Assembly: GCA_027327685.1 (NCBI GenBank)
Contig: DAHVYL010000014.1
Location: 1 to 9,915, forward strand
Direction of reading: 5' to 3'
DNA length: 9,915 nt
DNA from: Candidatus Woesebacteria bacterium
Lineage (GTDB): Bacteria; Patescibacteriota; Microgenomatia; UBA8517
Shown: one piece after another, positions 1 through 6,957 of the stretch
How positions within the stretch are numbered: position 1 is the first letter of the stretch
Layout of the letters: every line of letters starts with the position of its first letter
The notes under the pieces: generated by a model
The model's input: only the letters and a program-made list of their open reading frames with translations
Databases searched by the model: none
What the model was told of the DNA's origin: nothing
Made by a program: the position numbers and the translations under genes

Positions 1-77
1 ATTCCCTGTCCGGGATTTGTGGAATATTTTGAAATAGCATCCGGTGGGGTAATTGAGCCGAATGGGTTGTTGTTCAT
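1..77 (-). CDS. Start of a fourth gene in the pilin-like operon (cut by window edge)
   Basis: Only the first 25 codons are in the window, starting at the ATG on the minus strand (77-75). The peptide begins MNNNPFGSITPPDAISKY and has no stop. The start lies 3 nt after the stop of the upstream pilin-like gene, the same packing as the other genes in this operon. Asn/Pro-rich starts of this kind are common, as I recall, in small membrane proteins of Patescibacteria, so another pilin-like or T4SS-associated membrane protein is the best guess. The visible part has no membrane helix or domain, so function is inferred from position only. Confidence 0.5.
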   Translation of the reverse strand, partial: MNNNPFGSITPPDAISKYSTNPGQG

Positions 78-80
78 GGT

Positions 81-413
81 TTATATTATGTCAGGCATTC
101 CTATAAGTTGCCCGATTAATTTTACTATCCAATAGGATGCAAATACAATAACAAAGCCAAGGATAGCCGAGGTTAATGTTTTTTTGGCCTGCTCTGCTTT
201 TTGAGGATCACTTTGGCCTGCCGAGGAAATCATTCCGATTCCACCCAAAATGAAAAAGAAAAGCAGAATTAACCCTGCCAGAACAAAAGCTATGTTTATG
301 AAAAGGGAAATAACGGAGCCAACCCCGGTCAGACTCAAAAACGGACTCTGAACCGGTCCTACTACACCGTTTCTGAAAAGTTCCTGACCGAGATTGAAAG
401 TGAGATAATCCAT
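81..413 (-). CDS. T4SS pilin-like two-helix membrane protein
   Basis: This 110-residue protein has two predicted membrane helices, about residues 33-63 and 82-105, joined by a short charged loop (SAGQSDPQKAEQAKK). This is the layout of the small 'type IV secretion system pilin' family seen in Patescibacteria and distantly like VirB2/TrbC pilins; the family name is from memory. There is no cleavable signal peptide. A TTG at 434 would add seven residues, but the ATG at 413 is preferred because it follows the stop of the upstream gene by 1 nt (TAATATG), suggesting translational coupling. No good Shine-Dalgarno is visible. It is paralogous to the two genes before it, sharing the pattern GG-x-x-M-hydrophobic-S/T, a charged loop, then LTSAILGFVIV. 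The role, as a pilus subunit or channel, is inferred. Confidence 0.72.
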   Translation of the reverse strand: MDYLTFNLGQELFRNGVVGPVQSPFLSLTGVGSVISLFINIAFVLAGLILLFFFILGGIGMISSAGQSDPQKAEQAKKTLTSAILGFVIVFASYWIVKLIGQLIGMPDII

Positions 414-414
414 A

Positions 415-741
415 TTATTTAAATATACTACCAAAAGCCTGAATACCCAGAATTCTACCGATTAATACAACCAAAAGGTAGGCAAAAACAACGATAACAA
501 AACCTATTAGTGCATTTGAGATCTTGCCCTGGGCTGATTGCATGGCTTTAGGATCACCCCTGGAAGTCATTATCTGCAACCCTCCGATTATGAGATAGAT
601 CAGGAGAGCAATTCCGGCAGCACCGAATATATATGGCAAAATGGATCCAATAATATCCCCAATTTTTGCATAACCGCCAAATTTAGCTGTCGGAAAAGCG
701 TCTGCTTGTATTTTATCTAAATCTAAATTTTGAGTAAGCAT
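415..741 (-). CDS. T4SS pilin-like two-helix membrane protein
   Basis: This 108-residue protein has a short polar N-terminus, a first helix at about 31-57 (ending GGLQIMTSRGDP) and a second at about 78-100 (NALIGFVIVVFAYLLVV), with a short basic loop between them. The hairpin and the G-x-P loop match the T4SS pilin-like family of Patescibacteria and the two neighbouring genes. The ATG at 741 is 2 nt after the TAA of the upstream gene and the stop is 1 nt before the next ATG, so it is the middle gene of a polycistronic message. No signal peptide or catalytic motif is visible. A structural membrane subunit is the likely role, but the sequence does not show whether the product forms a pilus, a conjugation-like channel or something else. 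Confidence 0.75.
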   Translation of the reverse strand: MLTQNLDLDKIQADAFPTAKFGGYAKIGDIIGSILPYIFGAAGIALLIYLIIGGLQIMTSRGDPKAMQSAQGKISNALIGFVIVVFAYLLVVLIGRILGIQAFGSIFK

Positions 742-743
742 GT

Positions 744-1451
744 TTATTTTTCGAACCCAAAGGCATCTAGCCCTAGTATATCAACTCCTATAAATCTAAG
801 TATGAATACTGAAAATATCAAAAGGATCAAACCTGCGACAGCCGATGTTAAAAGCTCCTGCCCGGCCTTGATTCGTTCGGGATTGCCCGCCGCGGTCATA
901 ATCATAAAACCTGCATAAAGCATGAGTAAAAATGCAATTCCGCTACCTACACCCACAGCCCAACGCAAGACTGACGAAAGAAATTCATTGGTAGAACCCA
1001 ACACGGGAATACAACCAATAGCGGTTTCAATTCCTTTATCGTCAGTGCCACAGGTAATACCGCCAAGATCCGTAGATGATGTATCCGGTGCGGGTGACGG
1101 ACTCATTGATATGGGCAAACTGTAGGGATCCGTTTTGTTGGGGAAACAGGTATTGTAATAGAGAAAATATCCCTTGCAACACGTTTGGCCCGGGCTTCGT
1201 ATGCCCGTAGAGCAGTTTACGCCAGGTTGTGATTTGATACACTCACAACCATACTGAATGTTACCAATTGACGGTCTGGATATTTTACAGGTAGCAACGG
1301 AATCGGACGAACAGGAGTCTGAAGTGATAAAAAGATCTCCGGTTTGCCCTCCCGTACAAGTACAAGAACCTGCAGCGTTGGCTTTTTGTGGAACTGTTAA
1401 AAATAGGGATATTCCCAGAAGTACGAGTACGAACATAAATAATTTTTTCAC
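744..1451 (-). CDS. Secreted Cys-rich domain fused to a T4SS pilin-like C-terminus
   Basis: This 235-residue protein starts with a clear signal peptide (KK, hydrophobic core, then NANA-like AKANA-A around residue 27). A cysteine-rich extracytoplasmic part follows, about residues 30-150, with many paired cysteines (CTCTGG, GCECIK, QTCCKGY) that suggest disulfides, and a Pro/Ser linker. The C-terminus is the same two-helix unit as the next two genes: helix about 160-187 ending MIMTAAGNPERIK, then helix about 200-221. It is the first gene of the minus-strand operon. GTG at 1451 is chosen because a -10-like TAAAAT ends 6 nt upstream, giving an almost leaderless message. An internal ATG at 1436 would shorten the signal peptide's basic region. 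A surface-exposed, anchoring or adhesive subunit of the same apparatus is inferred. Confidence 0.72.
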   Translation of the reverse strand: MKKLFMFVLVLLGISLFLTVPQKANAAGSCTCTGGQTGDLFITSDSCSSDSVATCKISRPSIGNIQYGCECIKSQPGVNCSTGIRSPGQTCCKGYFLYYNTCFPNKTDPYSLPISMSPSPAPDTSSTDLGGITCGTDDKGIETAIGCIPVLGSTNEFLSSVLRWAVGVGSGIAFLLMLYAGFMIMTAAGNPERIKAGQELLTSAVAGLILLIFSVFILRFIGVDILGLDAFGFEK

Positions 1452-1457
1452 CCCTTT

Positions 1458-1463
1458 ATTTTA
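1458..1463 (-). promoter_or_regulatory. -10 box of the pilin-like operon promoter
   Basis: On the minus strand this reads TAAAAT and is followed by AAAGGG and then the GTG start. The predicted transcript would begin at or next to the start codon. A weak -35-like TTTTAC lies 17 nt upstream at 1481-1486. Confidence 0.5.
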
Positions 1464-1488
1464 AGTCAATTGGGATAAAAGTAAAAGA

Positions 1489-1507
1489 AGTGAACTATCA
1501 GTGAACT
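1489..1507. repeat. Direct repeat AGTGAACT x2, 11-bp period
   Basis: AGTGAACT occurs at 1489-1496 and exactly again at 1500-1507, one helical turn apart. It fills the space just upstream of the -10 box of the SpoIID-type gene and sits behind the divergent operon promoter. Such placement suits a regulator-binding site acting on one or both promoters, but no regulator is identified. Confidence 0.4.
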
Positions 1508-1515
1508 GGTATAAT
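1507..1515 (+). promoter_or_regulatory. Extended -10 promoter of the SpoIID-type gene
   Basis: TGGTATAAT is a perfect extended -10 box (TG-N-TATAAT). The box ends 7 nt before the ATG at 1523, which predicts a leaderless or nearly leaderless mRNA. There is no good -35 at the usual distance; the extended -10 may compensate. Confidence 0.65.
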
Positions 1516-1522
1516 AAAGTCT

Positions 1523-3322
1523 ATGCATTTTGATATCAAATCTCAAACCTCAAAAATCAAATTGAAATCTAAAGTTTTTAAAATATTGGGAATTACCATA
1601 GTTACTTTCTTTGCCATCTACCTTTTACCTTTTACCCGCTTTCTGATTCATGCTCAAGATTGTGGAACCGATCTTGATTGTCAAATATCTCAGATCCAAA
1701 AAGAAATAGATGCTCTTTCCCCGGCTCAAGAAAAAAACAAACAGGATTTGGCGGCTCTTAATAAACAGATTACTGATTTAAACTCCAGGATTTCAAGGTT
1801 GACCCAACAGCTTAAAACCCTTGAAAAACAGATTTCCGACAGAGAAAAGGATTTAGCCTACACAAAAGCAATATTTGACGAAAAAGCAAAAGGCCACTAT
1901 ACATTTTTAAGACTTTATGATCCCATCACTCCATTTCTTTTTTCCGACAGTGCCTCACAGGCTTTTCAGGAAATTGCTTTAAGGCAAAAAGCTGCCGATT
2001 CCGATAGAAAGACTATGGAAGAATATGCTTCCGACCTTTCCTCTCTCAAAACCGATAAAGAGAGTCTAGAAAGAAACAAAACCAGCCTTTCGTCTCTACA
2101 GACGCAAGTGGCTGAAAAACAAAAGTTCTTGGCAGGGGAGGTTGCAAAAGTGGATACTTACCTTGCCACACTTTCAGCTAAGCAGAAGGAATTGTTAGCA
2201 GCAAAGTTTAATAGTGCGCCAGTGCCGTTATTGGCTTACACCAGCCTTGGGGGATGTTCAAGCGACATCGGAAAATCTTCCGGATTTAGTCCCAGGTATG
2301 GTTTTTTTACATACGGCGTTCCTAATAAAACAGGCCTTAATCAATATGGAGCGAAGGGGAGAGCTGAAGCGGGCCAGTCTTATAGTGACATATTGAATGC
2401 GTACTACGCTAATTTTCAGATAGTGGATTATGGTACAGGATTCAACATTCGGGTTAATGGCACTAATCCGTACAAACAAACTTTTAATAATGAAACATAC
2501 AATATCGAAGATTATTTAAAACATCTTTATGAAATGCCGACGGCATGGGACTCCAAGGCTCTTCAGGCGCAAGCCATAGCCGCAAGATCGTATGCTTTAG
2601 CAAGAACAAACAACGGTCAGAATTCAATTCCCCCTGATGAATCTGGGCAAGTGGTTAAAAAAGAACTGAATGACCAGAGATGGGTAGATGCTGTCAATGC
2701 CACAAGTGGGAAGGTAATGGTAAATGGCGGCAATCCAATCTCAGCTTGGTATTCGTCTACCCATGGCGGAGTTGTTTTAAGATCTGATCAGATAGGTTGG
2801 AATAGTTCCCCGTGGACAAAGCAGATAATTGATACATCTTCAGGCTCTGCTGGTAATTTTTCAGAATTAAAATCAAATGCATACGACAAGCAATCGCCAT
2901 GGTTCTTTTGTGATTGGGGCTATAGAAAGGAATATAACAGCACCGCTTGGCTGAAAGAAGATGAGGTTGTGGACATTGTCAATGCATATATTCTTTGGGA
3001 AAAAGATAGCAGTACAATCATCCACCTGAGCCAGACAGATAAACCGACGGGGGATACTTGGTCAGCCGAAAGAGTCAGGCAGGAGATTGTTAGCAAAGGC
3101 GGTACACCTATTAACTCTGTAAGTTCCGTCAGCGTGCCATGGGATTCCTCCGGAATTTCAAGAAGCATTGTTGTAAATGGAAGGAGTTTCGATGCACAAA
3201 AATTTAAGAACCTTTTTAACATTAGAGCCCCGGGCAACATTCAGATAAAGCCGTCGTGTCAACCCGACTCGGGACTTAACTGCCCAAAGATGTATGCCTT
3301 ATATGAAGTAGTCAAAGAATAA
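1523..3322 (+). CDS. Secreted coiled-coil protein with SpoIID-type peptidoglycan-cleaving domain
   Basis: The 599-residue product has a signal or anchor helix at about 19-44, a long Gln/Lys/Leu-rich coiled coil at about 48-230 resembling the regulatory coiled coils of EnvC/PcsB-type wall hydrolase activators, and a C-terminal SpoIID/LytB-type domain at about 255-580. Domain signs are GLNQYGAKGRAEAG (271 on; family form G-M-S-Q-x-G-A), YLKHLYEMPTAW containing the family's catalytic Glu at 337, the helix ALQAQAIAARSYAL, and AWYSSTHGG. SpoIID cleaves glycan strands as a lytic transglycosylase, so wall remodelling is the likely role. The stretch before GLNQ lacks the usual His-rich motif. The ATG at 1523 fits the -10 box 7 nt upstream, and no Shine-Dalgarno is seen. 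It is transcribed divergently from the pilin-like operon, which may need wall opening for assembly. Confidence 0.82.
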   Translation: MHFDIKSQTSKIKLKSKVFKILGITIVTFFAIYLLPFTRFLIHAQDCGTDLDCQISQIQKEIDALSPAQEKNKQDLAALNKQITDLNSRISRLTQQLKTLEKQISDREKDLAYTKAIFDEKAKGHYTFLRLYDPITPFLFSDSASQAFQEIALRQKAADSDRKTMEEYASDLSSLKTDKESLERNKTSLSSLQTQVAEKQKFLAGEVAKVDTYLATLSAKQKELLAAKFNSAPVPLLAYTSLGGCSSDIGKSSGFSPRYGFFTYGVPNKTGLNQYGAKGRAEAGQSYSDILNAYYANFQIVDYGTGFNIRVNGTNPYKQTFNNETYNIEDYLKHLYEMPTAWDSKALQAQAIAARSYALARTNNGQNSIPPDESGQVVKKELNDQRWVDAVNATSGKVMVNGGNPISAWYSSTHGGVVLRSDQIGWNSSPWTKQIIDTSSGSAGNFSELKSNAYDKQSPWFFCDWGYRKEYNSTAWLKEDEVVDIVNAYILWEKDSSTIIHLSQTDKPTGDTWSAERVRQEIVSKGGTPINSVSSVSVPWDSSGISRSIVVNGRSFDAQKFKNLFNIRAPGNIQIKPSCQPDSGLNCPKMYALYEVVKE

Positions 3323-3327
3323 GTCAT

Positions 3328-3340
3328 ACCGAGACTCGGT
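3328..3340. promoter_or_regulatory. Operator-like palindrome ACCGAG-A-CTCGGT
   Basis: A perfect palindrome with 6-bp arms around one central base lies 5 nt after the SpoIID-type gene's stop and about 10 nt before the -35 region of the next promoter. It lacks a T-run, so it is not a convincing terminator. Operator use is a guess from position. Confidence 0.25.
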
Positions 3341-3349
3341 GATTAATAC

Positions 3350-3379
3350 TTGGTAATTTTTGGTTGTACGAAGTATAAT
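3350..3379 (+). promoter_or_regulatory. Promoter of the PH-domain operon
   Basis: TTGGTA (3350-3355) and TATAAT (3374-3379) are separated by 18 nt. The -10 box ends 6 nt before the ATG at 3386, so the message would start at the initiator codon. The TTG that could extend the reading frame upstream is the -35 element itself. Confidence 0.65.
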
Positions 3380-3385
3380 CGGGTT

Positions 3386-4033
3386 ATGCCTGATATATTT
3401 ATTTCTGACACCCCTGAAGTTAAGAAAGAAGAGGATAAAGATATAGAAAAGCCGGAAAAGAAAATCAGTAGCGAAGTCCACGACCCCCACCACCGTCACG
3501 GCAAGTTTTCATCTTTCAGGTTTTACCCCAAGGATATTGATTTTGAATCCCGCTCAAACGATGAAAAAATAGTTCTTCTTTTAAGACAACATTTTATTGT
3601 CAATCTTAAATGGATATTTATTGCCGTAATTTTGTTTCTTGCCCCGGGAATAGCAACTAGGTTTGAAATACTATCGTCTTTACCTCCAGGATTCGGACTT
3701 GTGATAAACATGGTCTGGTACCTTATCACCATGGCCTATATCCTGGAAAATTTTTTGAGTTGGTACTTTAATGTTTACATTGTCACCAACGAAAGAATAA
3801 TAGATGTTGATTTCAATAACTTGATTTATAAAAGGATTTCCGATGCAACGCTTGATAATATTCAGGATATAACCTACAACATGGGAGGAGTGGTTAGGAC
3901 GGTTTTCAACTACGGCGATATTTTTATCCAGACGGCATCCGAAGTTTCCGAATTTGATTTTTTGGCGGTTCCAGAGCCTGATAAAGTGGTCAGGATTGTA
4001 AACGACCTGGTACCGCAGGTTAAACAAAAATGA
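3386..4033 (+). CDS. Membrane protein with bacterial PH domain
   Basis: The 215-residue protein has an acidic, Lys-rich cytoplasmic N-terminus with a His cluster (DPHHRHGK). Two membrane helices follow at about 68-92 and 101-128. The C-terminal domain at about 128-210 has the features of the bacterial PH (DUF304/bPH2) family: VYIVTNERIIDVD, KRISDATLDNIQDI, FNYGDIFIQTA. These domains act as membrane-associated scaffolds and usually have no enzymatic activity. The ATG at 3386 is chosen over the in-frame TTG at 3350 because it fits a TATAAT-to-start spacing of 6 nt. The last codons overlap the next gene by 4 bp (ATGA), so the two are translationally coupled. The partner or ligand cannot be read from sequence. 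Confidence 0.8.
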   Translation: MPDIFISDTPEVKKEEDKDIEKPEKKISSEVHDPHHRHGKFSSFRFYPKDIDFESRSNDEKIVLLLRQHFIVNLKWIFIAVILFLAPGIATRFEILSSLPPGFGLVINMVWYLITMAYILENFLSWYFNVYIVTNERIIDVDFNNLIYKRISDATLDNIQDITYNMGGVVRTVFNYGDIFIQTASEVSEFDFLAVPEPDKVVRIVNDLVPQVKQK

Positions 4034-4251
4034 TTAACTCTATTTTTAATGTTTCAATCTGGCTGGTGGTAAAGGTTGCAGCTCTTATCCTTTTAGGAAT
4101 TTATCTGGTGTTTGCTTTGGTTATTGTCAGGCAAATAAGGCTCATGACAAAAACACTTACATTGGGATATGAGGGTTTGATCACTTTTTTTGGCTACATT
4201 CATTTGGCGTTTGCAATATTAGTCTTTTTTGCGGCTTTGCTGATTCTTTAG
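4030..4251 (+). CDS. Small two-helix membrane protein (DUF5657-like)
   Basis: This 73-residue protein is nearly all membrane: helix at about 7-33 and helix at about 50-73, joined by a short loop with VRQIRLMTKTL. As I recall, this matches DUF5657, a small family typical of Patescibacteria; I cannot verify the match here. The ATG overlaps the stop of the PH-domain gene (ATGA) and the TAG is 1 nt before the next ATG, so it is the middle gene of a tight operon. The conserved position between the PH-domain and PPM-propeller genes suggests a shared membrane complex. Function is unknown. Confidence 0.75.
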   Translation: MINSIFNVSIWLVVKVAALILLGIYLVFALVIVRQIRLMTKTLTLGYEGLITFFGYIHLAFAILVFFAALLIL

Positions 4252-4252
4252 G

Positions 4253-6133
4253 ATGCTTAAAATAACCAGTGCGAAAGTTACCGCCTCTCCCGGAGAGTCG
4301 GGTTGGGTGCAGATTCATGGATTCTCTCCGACAAAACCGGAAGAAGCAAAATCAAGGGGACAACTCTTTGTTGTCATGGCCTCGAAAAACGGAAGACAGG
4401 GAATTGAAGCAATCTCTTTTGAAAGAGAGATTGTGGGTAGGCTTCGTGGAGAGTACTATGAAGCGCCCCAGGAAAAAGCATTTGACGCTCTGAGGAATGC
4501 GACACAAAAGGTTGTTGGTGATCTTGGGGAGAGTAACCTGGGAATAGAAATCGCTTGCTGTGCCTTTACCGACGGAGTGGTCTATTCCTCAGCTTTCGGC
4601 GGAAGCAAAGTCCTGATCGGCAGGGACGGAGCCCTGGCCTCAATTTTGGAGAGCGGAACGGGTGTCATTGCGGCATCCGGCTTTCCCAAAGAGGCGGATA
4701 TGATTATTGCCGGAACGAAAGCTTTTTTTGAGAAGGTAAGCCTGGATAATCTTAAAAAAAGTCTTGCCGGTAAAAACCCGGAATCAGCAGTGGAAGAACT
4801 AACCCCTCTTATCTATGGCGGAATCGAAATAGGGACTGCAGGAGCAATAATAATAAAGTTTGAGCAAGCGGTAGAATCCGGACATGAATCGGGACAAGAA
4901 AAGGTTGTGCTACCCCCTCCGATTATCGAAAGACAGGGTCCCGATTTGAAACAAAAACTTACCGGCTTTTTGAGCGGTTTGGCCGGCAGGCTTCCCAAAA
5001 GAAATATCTACATAAGGCACGGCATTCAGGATGAGGCAGTTTCTCAAAGTCGTAAACTTTCCCTCTCGGTTGGGATAATACTTCTTCTTATTTTGGCAGT
5101 CAGCATAGGTTTTGGCATAAGACAAAAAAGAGTCAATGATTTAAGGAAGGAGTACCAGGGACTTCTTGGCCAAGCCACAAGTGAAGTCGATCAGGCGATA
5201 AGTCTTGCCAGCGTTAACCCTGACGGATCAAGGCAGCTTTTCCTGGACAGTGAACAAAAATTGATGCAAATCCAGGCGTTGAAAGTCAAAGATCCGAAGA
5301 TAGACGAACTGCAAAAAAAGATTGAGGATAGCCGTGCCGCCGTCTTAGGGGAATACACGGCAGAGCTGGAACTATTTTTGGATCTTGGCCTTTTGTCATC
5401 CGGTTTTAAAGGAGACACTGTTTCTTCCTCGGGAGGAAATATTTATGTCCTTGATAAAGCCGGGGGTAGGGTAGTTGGTATTGCCGTAGATACCAAGAAA
5501 AGCAGCGTAGTTGCAGGGCCTACGGTTATAGAAAACCCACTCGGTCTCGCCTCCTACGAAGACAATGTTTTTATTTTATTTCCCGACGGGATCTACCTGG
5601 TGGAAAAAAGTAAAACGAAAGTTATAGAAAAGACCTGGAGCGGGGATGCCCTGATTTATTCGTTTGCGGGAAACCTATACGTTCTCGATAAAGCCGGAAA
5701 CACTATTTACAGGTATTCGGGCCAATCCGGAACTACTTTCGGAAGCCAGCAAACTTGGCTTTCGGCATCTACAAAAGCCGATTTTTCCGGAGCAACCGGA
5801 TGGGGTATGAATGGAGCTGTCTATGTACTTTATCCCAACTCGAGAATCTTAAAGTATAGTCTGGGTTCACCGCAGAGTTTTTCGATTTCGGGAGTAAACC
5901 CCGAGATAGGACATATCGATGCTTTGTATGCCGACCCCGACAATCAATATGTTTACCTTTTGGACAGGGCGGGAAAAAGGGTGGTGGTTATTGATAAAAA
6001 CGGAAAATACAAAGCCCAATATATAAGTGACCAGATTTCCGGAGCCATAAACCTGGTTATATCGGAGGCCGAAAAGAAAATGATTCTTCTGACGGGGGAA
6101 AAACTTCTCTCAATCGAGATTAAACATCTTTGA
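4253..6133 (+). CDS. Degenerate PP2C-like head, membrane helix and beta-propeller
   Basis: The 626-residue protein has three parts. Residues about 1-200 look like a PPM/PP2C-type phosphatase fold (GQLFVVMASKNG, CCAFTDGVVYSSAFGGSKV, ASGFPKEADMIIAGT), but the Asp-Gly metal-binding motifs of active PP2Cs are not evident, so it may be a pseudophosphatase. A linker leads to one membrane helix at about 270-291. A coiled coil (about 292-375) precedes a beta-propeller with NHL-like blades; repeated motifs YVLDKAGGRVV, YVLDKAGNTIY, YVLYPNSRIL and YLLDRAGKRVV occur near 395, 473, 521 and 564. There is no signal peptide, so the head should be cytoplasmic and the propeller outside. The gene begins 1 nt after the previous stop. 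A role in transmembrane signalling or envelope sensing is inferred. Confidence 0.7.
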   Translation: MLKITSAKVTASPGESGWVQIHGFSPTKPEEAKSRGQLFVVMASKNGRQGIEAISFEREIVGRLRGEYYEAPQEKAFDALRNATQKVVGDLGESNLGIEIACCAFTDGVVYSSAFGGSKVLIGRDGALASILESGTGVIAASGFPKEADMIIAGTKAFFEKVSLDNLKKSLAGKNPESAVEELTPLIYGGIEIGTAGAIIIKFEQAVESGHESGQEKVVLPPPIIERQGPDLKQKLTGFLSGLAGRLPKRNIYIRHGIQDEAVSQSRKLSLSVGIILLLILAVSIGFGIRQKRVNDLRKEYQGLLGQATSEVDQAISLASVNPDGSRQLFLDSEQKLMQIQALKVKDPKIDELQKKIEDSRAAVLGEYTAELELFLDLGLLSSGFKGDTVSSSGGNIYVLDKAGGRVVGIAVDTKKSSVVAGPTVIENPLGLASYEDNVFILFPDGIYLVEKSKTKVIEKTWSGDALIYSFAGNLYVLDKAGNTIYRYSGQSGTTFGSQQTWLSASTKADFSGATGWGMNGAVYVLYPNSRILKYSLGSPQSFSISGVNPEIGHIDALYADPDNQYVYLLDRAGKRVVVIDKNGKYKAQYISDQISGAINLVISEAEKKMILLTGEKLLSIEIKHL

Positions 6134-6142
6134 TGCTAAAAT
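6134..6142 (+). promoter_or_regulatory. Extended -10 promoter of smpB
   Basis: TGCTAAAAT, an extended -10 with TAAAAT, begins 1 nt after the TGA of the preceding gene and ends 8 nt before the smpB ATG. This would give smpB-ssrA its own near-leaderless transcript, although readthrough from the upstream operon is also possible. Confidence 0.5.
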
Positions 6143-6150
6143 AGGTTAGG

Positions 6151-6585
6151 ATGAACATAGCAAACAAGAAAGCCAGATTTGAATATGAACTTAGCGGTGA
6201 TGGTGTTGAGGCAGGAATTTCCCTGCTCGGAGCTGAGGCTAAATCGGTCCGTGAAGGGAGGGTGGACATTTCCCAATCCGCAGTCAGAATTTTGGGAGAT
6301 GAGGCGTTTTTGGTCAATGCCAACATACCCGCCCCGGGGCTTCAGAAGTACAACTCAACACGCATCAGAAAACTGCTTTTGCATAGGGGTGAGATACTCT
6401 CGCTTGTCACAAAGATGAAGCAGAAAAAGTTGCAAATTGTGCCCATAAGGGTATACAATAAAGGCCGCTTAATTAAGCTCTACCTTGAGCTTGGCCGTGC
6501 CAAGCGTAAGTTTGAGAAAAAGGAAGCTCTTAAGCGCCACGATATCAATAGGGATATCGAAAAGGAATTCAAAGGTTCACTTTGA
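6151..6585 (+). CDS. smpB: SsrA-binding protein SmpB
   Basis: SmpB binds the tRNA-like domain of tmRNA and delivers it to stalled ribosomes. This 144-residue protein has the family's landmarks in order: NKKARFEYEL at the start, GAEAKSVREGRVDISQS (about 27-43; usual form GTEVKSLREG), RIRKLLLHRGEI (about 71-82), VPIRVYNKGRLIKLYLELGRAKRKFEKKEALKRHD (near 97-131) and a basic C-terminal tail. Length is slightly below the usual 145-160, with a short tail. The ATG at 6151 has AGG close upstream and an extended -10 ending 8 nt before it. Its RNA partner ssrA begins 7 nt after the stop. Confidence 0.95.
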   Translation: MNIANKKARFEYELSGDGVEAGISLLGAEAKSVREGRVDISQSAVRILGDEAFLVNANIPAPGLQKYNSTRIRKLLLHRGEILSLVTKMKQKKLQIVPIRVYNKGRLIKLYLELGRAKRKFEKKEALKRHDINRDIEKEFKGSL

Positions 6586-6592
6586 ATGGCAT

Positions 6593-6957
6593 GGGGACGA
6601 TCGGTCTCGACGGAAAGCTCTTTACAATACTGCAAGCCAAGTTTGATCAATACTTGTCAAAAGGGATCAAAAAAATAAAGCTAGGAATTCATTCCAAGCC
6701 CAACCTAACTACGCGTTCGCGTAAGCTTTAGGTTGCATCCTCAGATTCGATTCTCGGTTGAATCAAAAGGGTGTAAACCAATCCGAGATGCTTTATTAAT
6801 TAGCAATTGAGAATTAATAATTAAGATTTTTCAATTTTACCTTGAATTATCCTTTTAGCTGGTAAGATTTAGGGGACACACAAATAACTAAATAAGCTTG
6901 TAGAAGTTTTGTAGAAAGATTTTTCGGACGCGGGTTCGATTCCCGCCGTCTCCACCA
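6593..6957 (+). ncRNA. ssrA: tmRNA (transfer-messenger RNA)
   Basis: The 365-nt gene is bounded by a 7-bp acceptor stem, GGGGACG (6593-6599) with CGTCTCC (6947-6953, one G-U), then A and an encoded CCA (6955-6957). The T arm is GCGGG-TTCGATT-CCCGC (6930-6946) and the conserved GGTCTCGACGG lies near the 5' end. Helix 2 pairs CTGCAAGC (6630-6637) with GCTTGTAG (6896-6903). Pseudoknot 1 is CAAGT/ACTTG (6638-6642, 6652-6656) with loop TTGATC (6643-6648) pairing GATCAA (6665-6670). After the tag, GATTC/GAATC (6744-6748, 6760-6764) with loop TCTCGG pairing CCGAGA (6783-6788) forms pseudoknot 2. It rescues stalled ribosomes with SmpB. No separate promoter is evident, so it is probably processed from the smpB transcript. 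Confidence 0.96.
6680..6724 (+). other. tmRNA tag reading frame, peptide ARNSFQAQPNYAFA
   Basis: The frame runs GCT (6680) to TAA (6722-6724) and encodes ARNSFQAQPNYAFA. The resume codon is an Ala GCN after the A-rich AAAATAAA, as in other tmRNAs. The stop lies inside helix 5, CAACCTAA (6701-6708) with TTAGGTTG (6728-6735), as expected. The end NYAFA resembles Mollicutes tags, which also end in AFA, rather than the common ALAA. Confidence 0.85.

Noticed and set aside
3350..3385. Upstream TTG start adding 12 residues to the PH-domain protein
   Set aside because: The added codons cover the -35 and -10 boxes, and the ATG at 3386 fits the promoter spacing.
6888..6957. C-terminal third of the minus-strand small ORF (GGDGGNRTRV)
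   Set aside because: This is antisense to the tmRNA T arm and acceptor stem, a common false translation, so it is not native coding even if the upstream part is.
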